Shown here piece by piece: positions 7,589 to 15,236 of a stretch of 49,174 nt of DNA; positions within the stretch are counted from its first letter, which is position 1; each line of letters opens with the position of its first letter. The notes under the pieces were generated by a model that was given only the letters and a program-made list of their open reading frames with translations, ran no database searches and had not been told where the DNA came from. Both the position numbers and the translations under genes were made by a program. This DNA is from a virus, in the IMG/VR virus record IMGVR_UViG_3300046533_000603, positions 1 to 49,174 of that record. One strand, written 5' to 3'.

Positions 7589-8488
7589 CGTCGTGGGTCT
7601 CCGAAGCGTCTTCGTCGTCTTCGATCCGGTGGGGGACTTGCCCCCCATTCTTACGGGGTCGGCATTGGGGGCGTCAACCCCCGAAGTTTCACTGCGCAGA
7701 GCGTCGATGAACTCGTCCCACCCGAAGACGCCGTCCGCGAGTCCCGACGCGATGGCTTCTTTTCCGAGGAAAGTACCCGCTTGCAGTTTCGCGATTTCGG
7801 CGGGTTTCATCGCGCGAGAATCGGCGACTGACGCGAAGAAGATTTCTCCGATCTGGTCCACGCGCGCCTGGATGACGGAGAGGATTTCCTCCGTGAGCGG
7901 CCGATCCGGGTGCCCGTCCGCCTTGCGCGCGCCCGTCGTGACGAGCTCCACGCGCACGCCGCTTTTCTTGTTCATCTCCGTCGTGTCGATCGCTTCCGCG
8001 ATCACGCCGACAGATCCGACACCCCCGGTGGTCGGAACGTAAATCTCACTCGCTGAGCACGCGAGCCAGTACGCTGCCGAGTAGCAAGCCTCGTTCGAAT
8101 ATGCGTAGAGCGTCTTTCCCGAGGCCGCCGCGAGGTCTTTGATCGTGCGGTGCGCTTCCTCGACGCCGCTCGCGTCTCCGCCGGGCGAGTCGAACCGCAT
8201 CACGACGCACGTGCTCTCCGGATCGTCGAGCGCCTCCTGCACGCGGCGCACGATCGAGTCGTACGAATCGAACCAGCCCTCGTGGTGTTCGAGCGGACCG
8301 CACACCGACACGACGGAGATCCCGCCCTCGAGTAGCTCGTTCGGGTAGTAGCCGCCGAAGAACCAAGACCCGAACGCCTTTGGGTCGATGCACGCCGTCT
8401 TCCAATGCGCGGACTTGAGCTCGATGCGGTCACCCTTCTCGTGCGCGGACGCGCCCGATCGAGGCTGCGGCCTGAGGTTCGCGTTCAT
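6701..8488 (-). CDS. Head maturation protease (S49/SppA-like) fused to scaffold
   Basis: 595 residues from ATG 8488, which overlaps the portal stop (ATGA) and has GGAG eight bases upstream. Residues ~60-245 form an S49 peptidase: S-P-G-G-D at 101-105, candidate nucleophile Ser137 in C-Y-S-A-A-Y, candidate general base Lys189 in G-A-R-K-A-D. The second half is scaffold-like: a helical Ala/Lys-rich part, an extremely acidic Glu/Ser/Asp stretch, then more helix. This mirrors Mu gpI/Z and lambda C/Nu3, where protease and scaffold share a gene and the protease degrades scaffold during head maturation. An in-frame internal start (7588) could give scaffold alone. Confidence 0.85.
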   Translation of the reverse strand: MNANLRPQPRSGASAHEKGDRIELKSAHWKTACIDPKAFGSWFFGGYYPNELLEGGISVVSVCGPLEHHEGWFDSYDSIVRRVQEALDDPESTCVVMRFDSPGGDASGVEEAHRTIKDLAAASGKTLYAYSNEACYSAAYWLACSASEIYVPTTGGVGSVGVIAEAIDTTEMNKKSGVRVELVTTGARKADGHPDRPLTEEILSVIQARVDQIGEIFFASVADSRAMKPAEIAKLQAGTFLGKEAIASGLADGVFGWDEFIDALRSETSGVDAPNADPVRMGGKSPTGSKTTKTLRRPTTMKAKTLLALTQAVTKAEAAVESAKTPEERKAALAALKAASAAEAKMKYSKRTRTDELEEDDGEAEDEESEEESEEESEEEEDDEPPSSSKPGKKPDDSDDDDDASAEEDDDAEEDDEKSKSKAIAALSKKGTAAKVYGAIVALTGTKNLSEAIGAMAGIKSRLANASKLEARVGKLESTTRADKVNGILATAAREGKITRASMASLRTQGMKDPKWLKGYLASLPKKLHTVDDPTLPKQNADGSAAVPSLDLSAMSKEEREMYEISARAAGLSLEKYMEEAKKTAALMSQSAPKH

Positions 8489-10185
8489 GTTGCTTTCTCC
8501 AGCTCGTCGCCCGCGTACCACTTGTGTGTTTTCTTGGTTCCGTCGAAGAGGACTCCGTACGCGCCGTCCTTGATGATCTTCACGGTGCCGGGGACTCCCT
8601 CGTGTTCCGGCATGTGTTCTTTGCCGGAGATCACTTGCACGCGGTCAGCAAGCGCAAACGTGGCGGTGTTCCCCTTCGCGCTTCGCATCGTTTCGGGCGC
8701 GGGCTCGTCGTCTGCCGCCGCGTCGTCGGTGGCGCTGTCCTTCTCGGCAGCATCCGCGGTGCCCGTTGCGCCGGCTTCCTTCGCTTCGACTTGCAGCGGC
8801 GCGACGTCCTCGAGATCACCCGCCGAGAGATTCAGCCCGAGCGATCGAGCGAGCGCCTCGACGTCCGTCACCTTCTTGCCCGCCTGGCGCAGCGTGTAGA
8901 GCACCGTCGCGAGCACCTTGAGCGCTTCGGCGCGCTGCACGCGGTCCTCGATCGGGTCGATGTCCCACGTCATGCGCGGCGCGATCTCGGCGCGCCCGTA
9001 GTTGATGGCGGCGAACGGTCGCGCCATCTGCGTGTAGATCGTCCGGCAGAACCCGCGCGACTTCGAGCCGAGCAACGTCTGCTTGACGTCGCCGTGTTCA
9101 CGCGCTGCCGCGAGAGAGCCTTCCTTGACCTCGCTCGTCAGGTTTTGTGCCTGAAGGGCGAGCGTGATCTCCATGTTGCACTGCTCGATCAGCTTGAAGA
9201 ACACTTCCCAGGATTGGTCCTTCGGCTCGAGGTACTCGATGTCGTAGAGCCCGACGGTCGGGTCCGAGCTCCGTGGCAGCTGCGCGATCGACTCCTGCCC
9301 GAGGCGCGAGAGCGTGGCGCGGAAGTCGGCAATCGCTTTCGGGTCCGCACCGAACGGCGTCCACGCCTTCGTGACCGGAAAGCCGTGCTTTTCGCTGTAG
9401 CGGCTCGCGTCTCGAAGCGCGTAGTTGCGCGAGAGCCACCACGGCGCGACGCCGCGGACTGCACCGCGGATCCATCCTCGGTACTCGCCGTGCGGCGCGT
9501 GGAGCACCCAGTGGCCGTCACCACCGTTGATGACCGCCTGCCCATCCATCGTGACGGCGATGAACTTGCGGAGCGGCCAGTTGTAGTACGTAAAGCGCGG
9601 GTGCCACGGAACTAGGTGCGGTTTCCACACGTCAGGGTCGCTCGTGTCCCAGAGCAGCTGCGCCGTCCAGAATCCGATCATCGAATCCCACAGCATCGCG
9701 TCCGAGAGCGCGGCCTCCGTGCCGATGTTCGGCCACGCCTCTTGCCACTGGTCGAGACATTCCTTCGCTTCGTCGTCATCCTCGAACGCGGGCGGGATCG
9801 ACCAGCGGATCGGGCGAGAGAAGAGTCCGCCGTTCAGCGACGCGAGCGACGCCTGGATCCGTGAGTCGCCGACCATGCTGTCGATCAGCTGCGCCGGCGT
9901 GTCGAAGATCCCCGCCATCAGCGACTGGAGCGCCGTTCGCGTCTGCCCGATCGTCCACCCCGTTTGGACGTTGATGTTCGGGATCTCGCGGTTGATGACC
10001 GTCGCGCGATCCGTCAGCGTGCCGACGTCCGCCGTCGGATCCTGAACGGGCTGCCACGCGGGATCGTCCGTCGGTGGGACCGGCTCCTCGAAGCCGTAGG
10101 CCCCGCCGGAGTTACCGGCGGGAACCTTCGTGACGCCATCGCCACTCAGCGGGTGTCCCGCGAAGGGGCTCGGGTCGTCGGCCAT
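8485..10185 (-). CDS. Portal protein (DUF935, Mu gp29-like)
   Basis: 566 residues. Central region with G-W-T-I-G-Q-T-R, P-R-F-T-Y-Y-N-W, E-K-H-G-F-P-V and N-M-E-I-T-L-A-L is typical of the DUF935 portal family of Mu-like phages. The portal is the dodecameric ring through which DNA is packaged. After an Ala/Asp-rich linker the last ~60 residues (A-D-R-V-Q-V-I-S-G then G-V-P-G-T-V-K-I-I) look like a separate small KOW/SH3-like barrel not present in standard portals. The stop overlaps the protease start. Confidence 0.88.
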   Translation of the reverse strand: MADDPSPFAGHPLSGDGVTKVPAGNSGGAYGFEEPVPPTDDPAWQPVQDPTADVGTLTDRATVINREIPNINVQTGWTIGQTRTALQSLMAGIFDTPAQLIDSMVGDSRIQASLASLNGGLFSRPIRWSIPPAFEDDDEAKECLDQWQEAWPNIGTEAALSDAMLWDSMIGFWTAQLLWDTSDPDVWKPHLVPWHPRFTYYNWPLRKFIAVTMDGQAVINGGDGHWVLHAPHGEYRGWIRGAVRGVAPWWLSRNYALRDASRYSEKHGFPVTKAWTPFGADPKAIADFRATLSRLGQESIAQLPRSSDPTVGLYDIEYLEPKDQSWEVFFKLIEQCNMEITLALQAQNLTSEVKEGSLAAAREHGDVKQTLLGSKSRGFCRTIYTQMARPFAAINYGRAEIAPRMTWDIDPIEDRVQRAEALKVLATVLYTLRQAGKKVTDVEALARSLGLNLSAGDLEDVAPLQVEAKEAGATGTADAAEKDSATDDAAADDEPAPETMRSAKGNTATFALADRVQVISGKEHMPEHEGVPGTVKIIKDGAYGVLFDGTKKTHKWYAGDELEKAT

Positions 10186-10193
10186 CGTTCAGC

Positions 10194-10823
10194 TCACACC
10201 GATGGCGGCGTGTCGCTCAGCAGGCCGATGATGTTCTCGATCGCCGTCTTCTTCTTCTTCTCGGTCTCGTCGATCATCCCGCGGATCGATTCGGCGCGCT
10301 TCCGCTCCGCCATGATCTTCTCGACGTCGTCGAGCTTCGCGATCCCCTCGATGCAGCTCCGGTGCGCCTTGTCGAGCGCCTTCAGCTCGTTCGTGAGGGC
10401 CTCGATGTTCTCCTTGCCCTTCGCGTCGGCGTTGTCCTCGCACCAGAACGCGAACGTGTGGGACTCCTGCGCTTCCTTCATGGCGAGCGAATCGGTATGC
10501 GCCTCGTCCTTCGCGAGATCGTCGAAGGTCGCGAAGGTGCGCCGGCACTCGAAGCAGACGCACGACATCGTGAGCACGCGCCCGTCGCGTTCGGCTCGCG
10601 CGACCTCGTGGATCCGTTCCTTCGCCATGAACTGGCGCTTCTGTCCGTCCTTCGCGCGCACGATGCGCGAGGCACCGATCGCGAGCGGGACGAGCCCGGT
10701 TCGCTTCTGGTGCTGCGTGTCGTTCTGCCGCGTGAGCTGAGGCGCTCGCAACGGCGGGTCGTGAGAGAACGGGTTCGGGATCCTCGGGGCCTGGGCCTTT
10801 TGCGGCTGCGCTACTTCGCTCAT
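10194..10823 (-). CDS. Helical protein with CxCxxC cluster, unknown
   Basis: 209 residues. The N-terminal third is proline-rich. A cysteine group C-V-C-F-E-C sits near residue 87, with another Cys and His residues further on. The last ~80 residues are lysine/glutamate-rich helix, likely coiled coil, including K-K-K-K. It starts the portal side of the operon and its ATG overlaps the stop of a 62-residue gene (ATGA). A small virion or packaging accessory is possible; no family recognised. Confidence 0.6.
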   Translation of the reverse strand: MSEVAQPQKAQAPRIPNPFSHDPPLRAPQLTRQNDTQHQKRTGLVPLAIGASRIVRAKDGQKRQFMAKERIHEVARAERDGRVLTMSCVCFECRRTFATFDDLAKDEAHTDSLAMKEAQESHTFAFWCEDNADAKGKENIEALTNELKALDKAHRSCIEGIAKLDDVEKIMAERKRAESIRGMIDETEKKKKTAIENIIGLLSDTPPSV

Positions 10824-11008
10824 GGTTTGGGTTCACTCCGTGGGTTCGTACGTTTCGACGCCGGGCCTTCCGGCTCGGGTCGTGCTTCTTCGCGTGGCGC
10901 GACGCGCGGCTCCGGGTTCGCCTCGATGTGCGGGCGCTCGCGGTCACCGACGCGGATCCCGGCGTCCACGCGGCGCGGATGGTCCGGGCGGTCCTTCACG
11001 CGGATCAC
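10820..11008 (-). CDS. Small Arg/Pro-rich protein, unknown
   Basis: 62 residues. Both ends overlap neighbours by four bases (ATGA at each side), the coupling style of the real genes here, which is the main reason to accept it. Composition is arginine, proline and glutamate-rich without predicted fold. It could equally be a coupling reading frame without a stable product. Confidence 0.45.
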   Translation of the reverse strand: MIRVKDRPDHPRRVDAGIRVGDRERPHIEANPEPRVAPREEARPEPEGPASKRTNPRSEPKP

Positions 11009-11397
11009 AGCGTGTCTCCGAGGCGTTCGAAGTCAGAGCGGCTCATCGGGTCACGATCGCGGAAGCGCTCCGAGTCGAAGCACACGATCAGCTTGCCGAC
11101 CGGTTCGCTTCCCTTCGGACCCGCGAACACGAAGCCGTCGACCGTGCGGCGCCTGCCGTCGCTGCCGCCGTAGCCGGCGCGGTTCGAGCCCATGCCGAGC
11201 GCGGAGCGCGGGAGCTCGAACCAGAATGTCGCGGGGTCGAGCCCGAACGCGCGGCACAGCGTCGAGTGTTCGAAGTCCGGAACCGCGCGCCACTTGGTCT
11301 CCGTCGGGAACATCTCCAGACGGATCGGGATGAGCCGCGGGTCGCGTCGTGACCGTTCGCGGATCGCCTGTGGGACCTCGGTGAATTGGGGGTTCAC
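11005..11397 (-). CDS. Hypothetical protein
   Basis: 130 residues. Mixed alpha/beta composition with one short hydrophobic strand (G-K-L-I-V-C-F-D) and an aromatic segment F-W-F-E-L-P. No known motif. Coupled by ATGA to the 62-residue gene downstream. Belongs to the terminase-portal interval, where Mu-like phages carry variable small genes. Confidence 0.6.
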   Translation of the reverse strand: MNPQFTEVPQAIRERSRRDPRLIPIRLEMFPTETKWRAVPDFEHSTLCRAFGLDPATFWFELPRSALGMGSNRAGYGGSDGRRRTVDGFVFAGPKGSEPVGKLIVCFDSERFRDRDPMSRSDFERLGDTL

Positions 11398-11430
11398 GCC
11401 CCCGAACCTACCAGCCGACGGACGGGGGCG

Positions 11431-11859
11431 CTACCCCCCGACGATCCGGACGCCCCGCCGCTCGAGCTCCGGACGGACCTCGTCCCACACGGTTTCGCAG
11501 GCTTTCGCCATCGTGGCCTGTCCGTTCGAGAGCGGGACGCGCGGGGTGCCGAGCCATCGGACCTCGTCGCAGGGGGTGCCGCTGTGGTGCGTCGCGAGCC
11601 ACTTGCGAGCCGCGCGCACGACCGCAACCCCCTCCACGATCCACGGCCCTCGGATGTCAAACTTGGTCGCGATGAACGCCGAGACCTGCGACCAGCCGAG
11701 GTGCATGAAGTCGTCCGTGTGGAGCACGAGCTTCGCCGAGTGCGCCGGTGGGTGGAGCAGATTCGAGAGCGTCGTCTTCCCCGCGCGTGGGACGCCGGCG
11801 ATCAGGAGTCTCACGATCCACCCCATCCGACTGGGAGCCTGCGTCCACACCCGTGGCAC
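11431..11859 (-). CDS. P-loop NTPase / small kinase-like protein
   Basis: 142 residues from GTG 11859; an ATG at 11826 (eleven residues on) is the alternative, but the GTG has a GAGG at suitable distance. A hydrophobic strand R-L-L-I-A-G runs into Walker A G-V-P-R-A-G-K-T-T (residues 22-30), followed by T-D-D-F in the position of a substrate-binding acid, as in uridine kinase/zeta-toxin-like small kinases. Very short for a kinase, so it may be a minimal NTPase. Its place among packaging genes is unusual. Substrate unknown. Confidence 0.65.
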   Translation of the reverse strand: MPRVWTQAPSRMGWIVRLLIAGVPRAGKTTLSNLLHPPAHSAKLVLHTDDFMHLGWSQVSAFIATKFDIRGPWIVEGVAVVRAARKWLATHHSGTPCDEVRWLGTPRVPLSNGQATMAKACETVWDEVRPELERRGVRIVGG

Positions 11860-11890
11860 GCGACCACCTCATCTCCTGTTCGCATCCGGT

Positions 11891-12160
11891 TCATGGTCTC
11901 ACCGCAACCGGCTCCGCGCGCACCTTCGCGAGTAGCCGCGCTAGCAGCTTTCGCATCGCCCAGTCTCGTGCGCCGCCGTCCCGCCACTCGGTCTCGTGAT
12001 ACTCGGAGCCGATAGAATGACGCTTGTCACCGCGCACGACGGTCGCGTAGCACGTCACTTCATGCCGGCGCCGATTGTGTTTCCACTCCGTCCGCACCTC
12101 GTCGCACTCTTTCGCGAGCGTCCCCAGTAGGTCCGCTTCTGTCATGCCTTCGTAGCTCAC
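11891..12160 (-). CDS. Hypothetical protein
   Basis: 89 residues when started at GTG 12160, whose GTGA overlaps the upstream stop and which has AGGAAGG five bases before it. A longer form from TTG 12184 is possible but less likely. Charged, with Trp, Arg and Glu abundant; no motif recognised. Confidence 0.55.
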   Translation of the reverse strand: MSYEGMTEADLLGTLAKECDEVRTEWKHNRRRHEVTCYATVVRGDKRHSIGSEYHETEWRDGGARDWAMRKLLARLLAKVRAEPVAVRP

Positions 12161-12369
12161 GAGAACCTTCCTCTCCGTCTCCAATTCAGCCTCTTCCCGT
12201 TCGCATGCCGCACCGGCACGCCCGACGCTTCCGCCGCCTTCATGATCGATTCGAAGGACGAGTAGTCGCCGAGCAGGAAGCGCGCACGTGCCGGGCCGTC
12301 AAGCGCCTCGAAGATGACGAGCGCGGTCGCCCATGGGGGTTCGGTTGGGTCGAGGATTAGGTTCAACAT
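12157..12369 (-). CDS. Hypothetical protein
   Basis: 70 residues beginning M-L-N-L-I-L-D-P, with a GAAGGAG five bases before the ATG. The ATG overlaps the previous stop (TGATG) and the gene ends by GTGA into the next. A long open frame continues upstream but is a shadow. N-terminal half hydrophobic-amphipathic, C-terminus basic (K-R-L-N-W-R-R-R-G-R). No family recognised. Confidence 0.55.
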   Translation of the reverse strand: MLNLILDPTEPPWATALVIFEALDGPARARFLLGDYSSFESIMKAAEASGVPVRHANGKRLNWRRRGRFS

Positions 12370-12584
12370 CACGGCTCCTTCGAAGGGAACAGCTGCCTCG
12401 GTGGCAGCGGCTCGGGCTGCTTCGGCACCGAGTGCGGGCCGTACAGTTTCGCGAACTCGCGCATGGTCGCCATGTGGATGGCCGCCGCCGTGTCCGCTTC
12501 GCTCTCGGCCTTGCGCGTCTTCGCTTCTTGCTCGCGAATGACCAGGCTGCGCATCCTGGCCTCCAAGTCTGCTAAACTCTCCAT
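12369..12584 (-). CDS. Small helical protein after terminase
   Basis: 71 residues if started at the ATG overlapping the terminase stop (TGATG, GGGAG five bases upstream); an ATG at 12596 adds four residues. A long helix rich in Arg, Glu and Ala covers the first 50 residues, then a Pro-rich tail. Unknown function in the packaging cluster. Confidence 0.55.
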   Translation of the reverse strand: MESLADLEARMRSLVIREQEAKTRKAESEADTAAAIHMATMREFAKLYGPHSVPKQPEPLPPRQLFPSKEP

Positions 12585-14101
12585 CAGAACTCCCATCCTC
12601 CCCGGATCGCTTGCGGCGCCTGCACGGGCGACGCTCCCGCACGGAAGGCGCCATGCCTCCGGTCGTGCCAGAGCGCGTTCAAGAGAGCCGGCACGAGGTC
12701 CGCGTGGCCCATGCCCGCGCGCCTCGGCAGCACGAACGTCATCGCGCCGCCGCGCTGCGGGACGGCGATCACGCTCTTCAGTTGCGAGATGAGCATCGGG
12801 TTGTTCGGCAGCACGAGTGCGCTCTCACGCAGGAGCTCGCGGCCGTACATGAAGGCGTCCGTCTTCTGCTGCCGCCCGAGCGACGGGTGCCCCTGCAAGA
12901 CCTGCATCTCGTACGGCGCCGCAGCCTCGCGGAGGTTCAGCACGTAGTGCTTGTCGGCAGTGAGCTCCGTGCAGCCGCCCTCGCGCGCGTCGTCCACGTA
13001 CTTGCGGCAGATGACCGATGTGACCAGCGGCTTGCCGGGTTCGGGCGAGTCCATGTCGACGTGCACGACCACGACGCGGCCGCCATGCCGCTCGACGATG
13101 ACGTGGGCCGAAGAGTCCGCCTCGAAGCCAAGGTCGACGCCGCTGGACGCCATCGCGCGCTTTGCGCCCGTGCCGAGCTCCTTGCCACGAGCGACCGCAG
13201 CGTCCACGAGCGACGACGGGAAGAATGCCCCCGTCGCGTCGGTCAGCACGCAGTCGTACTCGCGAAGAGCGTTCGTGGGATCGATCGCGAGCTCGAGATC
13301 CCGCTTCGCCGCGATCTCCGGGTCTCCGTCCCGCATCAGGAGCGACGTCGCCATCGCCGCGAGCGCCGTCGTCGGGTTGCCGAAGTTCTTGTCGAAGAGA
13401 TCCGCCGTGAACGACTTCACGGGCCACGGCGTCGAGCACATGATCTCGGGAGCCCCGGGGAGCAAGCGAGGCCGCGCCGACGAGAGGATCTCCTCCGTCT
13501 TGATCACTGAGTCCGGCTTGCTCGTGTCCACGAACTCCGCCTCGTCGACCAGGAAGAGCAGGAACGAGAAGCCTCGACCTGCCGCGCCGCCGCCGCTCTT
13601 CGCCGTCGTCGTGAAGTACACGTCCCGCCCGTCGCGCCGCAGGATGAACTCCTCGGTCGTCGCCTTCACGAGCATGCGTTCGAGCTCCGGCATGCCGCGC
13701 ACGATGGCGAGCGCTCGTTTCAGCGCAATCCGGGACTGCTTCTTCCGCGGGCTCACGATCGCGACGGCCGGATCGTCGCCAGGGCCGCACCGCGACAGAT
13801 CGCCGACGAGCATCCGGTGGAGGCCGAACATCGAGCAGAGTTGCGTCTTGCCCGAGTCGCGCCCGAAACGGAGCACGATCATTCGTCTCGCTCCGGCCGG
13901 CACGTGGGTGATCCCGCCGAAGATGTCCCGCTCGAGCTGCGTCTCCGGATCCGCGCCGTCGAACGCCACGCGTGCCGTGGCGTGCTGCGCCTTCGTGAGC
14001 CGGAGCCCCATGCGCCCGTAGACGCGACGAGTCCAGTCCGTGAAGCGCGGCGGCACCTCGCGGACGTACGGCTCGAGGATCTCTGAGACGGCTTGCGTCA
14101 C
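12584..14101 (-). CDS. Terminase large subunit (Mu gp28-like)
   Basis: 505 residues from GTG 14101, which overlaps the previous stop (GTGA) and has GGGAG upstream; an ATG at 14146 would add 15 residues. Walker A G-R-D-S-G-K-T at residues 80-86, Walker B F-L-V-D-E ending at 187, coupling motif C-S-T-P near 222-225. The nuclease half begins at S-G-V-D-L-G-F-E-A-D. It pumps DNA into the prohead through the portal and cuts the concatemer. Mu-type portal and capsid nearby suggest the same lineage. Confidence 0.9.
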   Translation of the reverse strand: MTQAVSEILEPYVREVPPRFTDWTRRVYGRMGLRLTKAQHATARVAFDGADPETQLERDIFGGITHVPAGARRMIVLRFGRDSGKTQLCSMFGLHRMLVGDLSRCGPGDDPAVAIVSPRKKQSRIALKRALAIVRGMPELERMLVKATTEEFILRRDGRDVYFTTTAKSGGGAAGRGFSFLLFLVDEAEFVDTSKPDSVIKTEEILSSARPRLLPGAPEIMCSTPWPVKSFTADLFDKNFGNPTTALAAMATSLLMRDGDPEIAAKRDLELAIDPTNALREYDCVLTDATGAFFPSSLVDAAVARGKELGTGAKRAMASSGVDLGFEADSSAHVIVERHGGRVVVVHVDMDSPEPGKPLVTSVICRKYVDDAREGGCTELTADKHYVLNLREAAAPYEMQVLQGHPSLGRQQKTDAFMYGRELLRESALVLPNNPMLISQLKSVIAVPQRGGAMTFVLPRRAGMGHADLVPALLNALWHDRRHGAFRAGASPVQAPQAIRGGWEF

Positions 14102-14331
14102 TCGCCCATCTCCCGGATCGCCTTCACGACTAGATCCTGAATCCACTTCGTCACCGGGGCACCCGCTCGAGCCGCGCCGTACGTCGCGCAGAGGTACTCG
14201 CCCTCGGTGAGACGTATGGTCACGACGCGATGGCGGGGGACGGCCGCTGGGAGCGCGCCGGGCTTGCGGGGCGGAGGTGGGCCCGCTCGCGTCTCTCCGT
14301 CGAGCTCGTCGAAGTGGTCGTCGTCGCTCAC
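14098..14331 (-). CDS. Ribbon-helix-helix-like small protein
   Basis: 77 residues from GTG 14331 (GTGA overlap, GGAG eight bases upstream). The C-terminal half V-V-T-I-R-L-T-E-G-E-Y followed by two helices and ending V-K-A-I-R-E-M-G-E has the strand-helix-helix spacing of RHH DNA-binding proteins. The first half is acidic then Pro-rich. Between small-terminase candidate and large terminase, so it may bind DNA at packaging initiation or control expression. Confidence 0.5.
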   Translation of the reverse strand: MSDDDHFDELDGETRAGPPPPRKPGALPAAVPRHRVVTIRLTEGEYLCATYGAARAGAPVTKWIQDLVVKAIREMGE

Positions 14332-14744
14332 GGCGTCGCCTCCGGCTCGAGCGCAGGCAACGTCGCGCCGCACTTCTCGAGCAGCTCGCGAAAGCGAGGA
14401 TTCCGGAGCGCCTCCCGCATCTGCTCTTCCTCCTGCTCGGGCGTCGGCTTCCCCTCAGGCGGCTCGTCGTCGTCCCCGCCCTTCGGTTGCTGCATCCGCG
14501 TCCGCGCGTAGAGCAGGTCGCGCGCCGCGCCGCTCCGGACCTTCGGGCTGGCGCTGTGCATCATTTCCTCGAGTACACGGAGCGCCTTCACCTCGAGCTG
14601 CTCGGACATAGCCAGCGGGTCGCCGACGGGAACGGGGTCGTAGGGCGAGATCGGTGCCTCCCCGCGGGGGTACTTCGGCGGCCGTGGGGCGTCGGCTTTC
14701 CGTGCGCCCGCGCGCGCGAGCTTCGGCTTGGCGGCGTCGGTCAC
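14328..14744 (-). CDS. Small terminase subunit candidate
   Basis: 138 residues, GTG start overlapping the upstream stop. After a basic N-terminus the region M-S-E-Q-L-E-V-K-A-L-R-V-L-E with S-P-K-V-R-S-G-A-A-R-D-L-L looks like a short HTH-type pair of helices, then an acidic stretch and a final helix. Small terminases bind the packaging site and deliver DNA to the large subunit and are normally encoded one or two genes upstream of it, as here. The call is positional plus general shape. Confidence 0.45.
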   Translation of the reverse strand: MTDAAKPKLARAGARKADAPRPPKYPRGEAPISPYDPVPVGDPLAMSEQLEVKALRVLEEMMHSASPKVRSGAARDLLYARTRMQQPKGGDDDEPPEGKPTPEQEEEQMREALRNPRFRELLEKCGATLPALEPEATP

Positions 14745-15004
14745 GAGCCACGCTCCGGAGGTGCGCCACGCTGACCCCTCACGATTCCTCTTGACATATG
14801 GTCAGCAAAGTTTGCTGGATCGCGCGGTCTCTGGTCGCCTCGATTCCACCACCGACGAGCACCCCCACGGTCGATCAGCCGCTCTCGCACCGCTCGCACG
14901 TGGTCGACCCAGCACAACGCGACCACGAAGCGCTCGACCACCGCCGGATCGAACCACTCGCACGAGCCGTCGCTGTGCAGCGTGACAAGGGCGCCGGCGA
15001 TCAC
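14741..15004 (-). CDS. Hypothetical protein
   Basis: 87 residues with GTG start (GTGA overlap). Tryptophan and arginine-rich, with a short hydrophobic segment in A-V-V-E-R-F-V-V-A-L-C-W. Not recognised. Confidence 0.5.
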   Translation of the reverse strand: MIAGALVTLHSDGSCEWFDPAVVERFVVALCWVDHVRAVRERLIDRGGARRWWNRGDQRPRDPANFADHMSRGIVRGQRGAPPERGS

Positions 15005-15234
15005 GATCGCGCCCCCAGAGCCTTCGCGATCACGTCCGACCTCACCGCTGCCGTACGCTCATCGGCCCGCCGAGCAAGGGCCCCCGCGAGCATCCGCAAC
15101 GCGCCCTGCACCTCCGGAACGAGCGTCGCAGCGTCGGCCCATTCGTTCGCGAGCCTCGCGGCCTCCGTGAGCCCGAAGCCTTCGCCGATCGTCTTCGCGT
15201 CCTGCAGCGACTTGCGTATCTCTTCGACCGTCAT
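15001..15234 (-). CDS. Hypothetical helical protein
   Basis: 77 residues, mostly predicted helix (E-E-I-R-K-S-L, A-R-L-A-N-E-W-A, M-L-A-G-A-L-A-R-R). Ends by GTGA overlap into the next gene. It immediately follows the helicase gene and may be a replication accessory. No family recognised. Confidence 0.55.
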   Translation of the reverse strand: MTVEEIRKSLQDAKTIGEGFGLTEAARLANEWADAATLVPEVQGALRMLAGALARRADERTAAVRSDVIAKALGARS

Positions 15235-15236
15235 CG

